From Pseudoxanthomonas sp. (lineage in GTDB: Bacteria > Pseudomonadota > Gammaproteobacteria > Xanthomonadales > Xanthomonadaceae): 64,000 bases of DNA. Position 1 is the stretch's first letter; every line of letters begins with the position of its first letter. Positions 62,646-64,000 of this stretch are shown here, piece after piece. The translations under genes were made by a program, and so were the position numbers. Under the pieces are notes generated by a model. That model was not told where the DNA came from. It was given only the letters and a program-made list of their open reading frames with translations, and made no database searches. The DNA is taken from NCBI RefSeq assembly GCF_035999195.1, contig NZ_DASYGY010000009.1, positions 1,984,001 through 2,048,000 of the forward strand, read 5' to 3'.

Positions 62646-63140
62646 ATGGATACCCCCGCCATCACGCTGCGCCCGGCCACCCGCGCCGACATCCCGCAGA
62701 TCCTCGCGTTCATCCGCGGCCTGGCCGAGTACGAACGGCTCGCCCACGAAGCCGTCGCCACGCCAGCCCTGCTCGAGACGCACCTGTTCGGCGAACGGCC
62801 CGCCGCCGAAGTCGTCATCGCGGAGGTCGACGGGACGCCAGCGGGCTTCGCGCTGTTCTTCGTCTCCTTCTCCACCTTCCTCGGCCGGCCGGGGCTGTAC
62901 CTCGAAGACCTGTTCGTCCTGCCCGACCATCGCGGCCTCGGCCTCGGCAAGCGGCTGATGGTGCATCTCGCGCGACTGGCCGTCTCTCGCGGGTATGGCC
63001 GCTTCGAGTGGTCCGTGCTCGACTGGAACGAGCCCGCGATCCGCTTCTACCGTCGGCTCGGCGCCGTCGGCCTGGACGACTGGACCGTGCAACGCGTCAC
63101 CGGCGACGCATTACGTGCGCTCGCCCGCGACGACGCGTGA
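62646..63140 (+). CDS. GNAT-family N-acetyltransferase
   Basis: The 164-residue enzyme has the GNAT fold with the acetyl-CoA loop LEDLFVLPDHRGLGLGKRLM (Q/R-x-x-G-x-G/A) and WNEPAIRFYRRLGA. It is close to the diamine acetyltransferase-like branch (FIRGLAEYERL, FALFFVSFSTFLGRPG). Substrate unknown. Confidence 0.9.
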   Translation: MDTPAITLRPATRADIPQILAFIRGLAEYERLAHEAVATPALLETHLFGERPAAEVVIAEVDGTPAGFALFFVSFSTFLGRPGLYLEDLFVLPDHRGLGLGKRLMVHLARLAVSRGYGRFEWSVLDWNEPAIRFYRRLGAVGLDDWTVQRVTGDALRALARDDA

Positions 63141-63198
63141 ACGCAGCGGCCACGCTGGCATAACGAACCGCTGACGCGACCCGCGACACGCTGGGGGC

Positions 63199-64000
63199 AT
63201 GGAACATGCCACCCGCTTCAGTACCTTGCGAGCACGGGCGCGCCATGCCGGCGAACGCCTCAACCGCAGCCTGCCCGCCGCGCTGGTGCGGCGCTTCGTC
63301 GAAACCGACCTGATGACGCAGGCGGCGTCGCTGTCGTTCTACGCGCTGCTGTCGCTGGCGCCGCTGCTGATCCTGCTGCTGTGGCTGACCGCCTCGCTGT
63401 ATCCGCCCGCGCAGCAGTCGCTGCTGGACCAGATACAGCAGCTGGCCGGTCCCGGCGCCGGCACCGTGGCCGAGACGGTGATCCGCAACGCCAGCGACCG
63501 GCCCGACATCGGGTCGCTGGCCGGCTGGTGGAGCACGGCGCTGCTGTTCGTCGGCGCCACGGTCGTCTTCGCGCAACTGCAGGGCGCCCTCAACCTGATC
63601 TTCCGCACCGATGCCCAGCGACTCAACGGACTGGCGGCATGGCTGAAGAAGCGCGTGTTCTCGCTCGGCGTGGTGCTGGCCATCGGCTTCCTGCTGGTGG
63701 TGTCGATGGTCGCCACGACCGCATTGCAGGTGGTGTTCGCGCGCCTGCCGTCGCTGCTGCCCGCGCTCGGCTACACCACCACCCTGCTGCTGTACACGCT
63801 CGCCTTCGCGTTCTTCTACCACTACCTGCCGGACCGGCGCGTGGCGTGGAAGCAGGCCTTCCTCGGCGGCGCCATCACCGCGTTGCTGTTCGCCGCCGGT
63901 CGCTACCTGATCGGCCTGTACCTGGCGGAAGCCGCGCCCGGCAGTGCGTACGGCTCGATGGGCGCGCTGGTCCTGTTGCTGGTGTGGATCTACTACGCCA
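63199..64000 (+). CDS. YihY/BrkB-family membrane protein, truncated by window edge
   Basis: At least 267 residues are encoded from ATG 63199 to the right edge without a stop. The family pattern is clear: DLMTQAASLSFYALLSLAPL, followed by helices, GSLAGWWSTALLFVGATVVF, LPDRRVAWKQAFLGGAITAL and YGSMGALVLLLVWIYY. About six membrane helices are present. The family was once misnamed RNase BN; function is unknown. Confidence 0.92.
   Translation, partial: MEHATRFSTLRARARHAGERLNRSLPAALVRRFVETDLMTQAASLSFYALLSLAPLLILLLWLTASLYPPAQQSLLDQIQQLAGPGAGTVAETVIRNASDRPDIGSLAGWWSTALLFVGATVVFAQLQGALNLIFRTDAQRLNGLAAWLKKRVFSLGVVLAIGFLLVVSMVATTALQVVFARLPSLLPALGYTTTLLLYTLAFAFFYHYLPDRRVAWKQAFLGGAITALLFAAGRYLIGLYLAEAAPGSAYGSMGALVLLLVWIYYA

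Overview
The window is a high-GC chromosomal segment from a gammaproteobacterium of the Xanthomonadaceae/Lysobacteraceae, most like Pseudoxanthomonas, Stenotrophomonas or Xanthomonas. The evidence is the three TonB-dependent receptors, the plant-type GshA, the EngB/cytochrome c4/DsbA order, the GlcNAc locus built around nagP/nagR/nagB-II/nagA/nagX, and GTAG-headed REP palindromes. I saw no rRNA, tRNA, CRISPR array or intact insertion sequence.

Region 1 (1-10.4 kb) looks accessory. On the minus strand is a peptide-export system: the start of a C39-peptidase ABC exporter (cut by the window edge), its HlyD adaptor, and a 49-codon gene encoding a possible double-glycine-leader peptide. Next come an RcsB/NarL-type regulator and a divergent 1220-residue BvgS/EvgS-like hybrid kinase. 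Downstream lie a tandem duplication of a small unknown gene (first copy frameshifted, leaders also duplicated), an EAL protein with a degenerate GGDEF, a recombinase-like protein and a 96-residue protein. An intergenic stretch with a repeated CTATGGCC-type motif marks the border with core genes.

Region 2 (10.8-17.1 kb) is core: gshA, a VIT-family transporter, engB, cytochrome c4, two DsbA-like proteins (one a lipoprotein) and an endonuclease/phosphatase-fold protein. Region 3 (17.3-25.9 kb) holds a Fur-box siderophore-uptake operon (TonB receptor, DUF3649, PepSY reductase-like, DUF3325), a second TonB receptor and a TauE/SafE permease. Region 4 (26-30.9 kb) holds slt, cca, a DUF3011 protein and a lysozyme-inhibitor-like lipoprotein.

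Region 5 (30.9-38.3 kb) is a two-component system divergent from an envelope-modification operon: ArnT-like glycosyltransferase, PAP2 phosphatase, EptA/MCR-type phosphoethanolamine transferase, GT2 and LAB_N. Region 6 (38.3-52 kb) is a complete N-acetylglucosamine/chitooligosaccharide locus. A nagP-nagR-nagB-II-nagA-nagX operon runs divergently from a glucokinase-family gene, followed by a TonB receptor and a GH20 hexosaminidase; two copies of a LacI-type palindrome sit between the two arms.

Region 7 (52-64 kb) contains vanZ and midA, an Anbu proteasome-like peptidase convergent with its usual alpha-E and ATP-grasp partners, folM, folB-folK, a mechanosensitive channel, tsaD divergent from rpsU, yqeY, a GNAT acetyltransferase and a YihY-family membrane protein that runs off the right edge.
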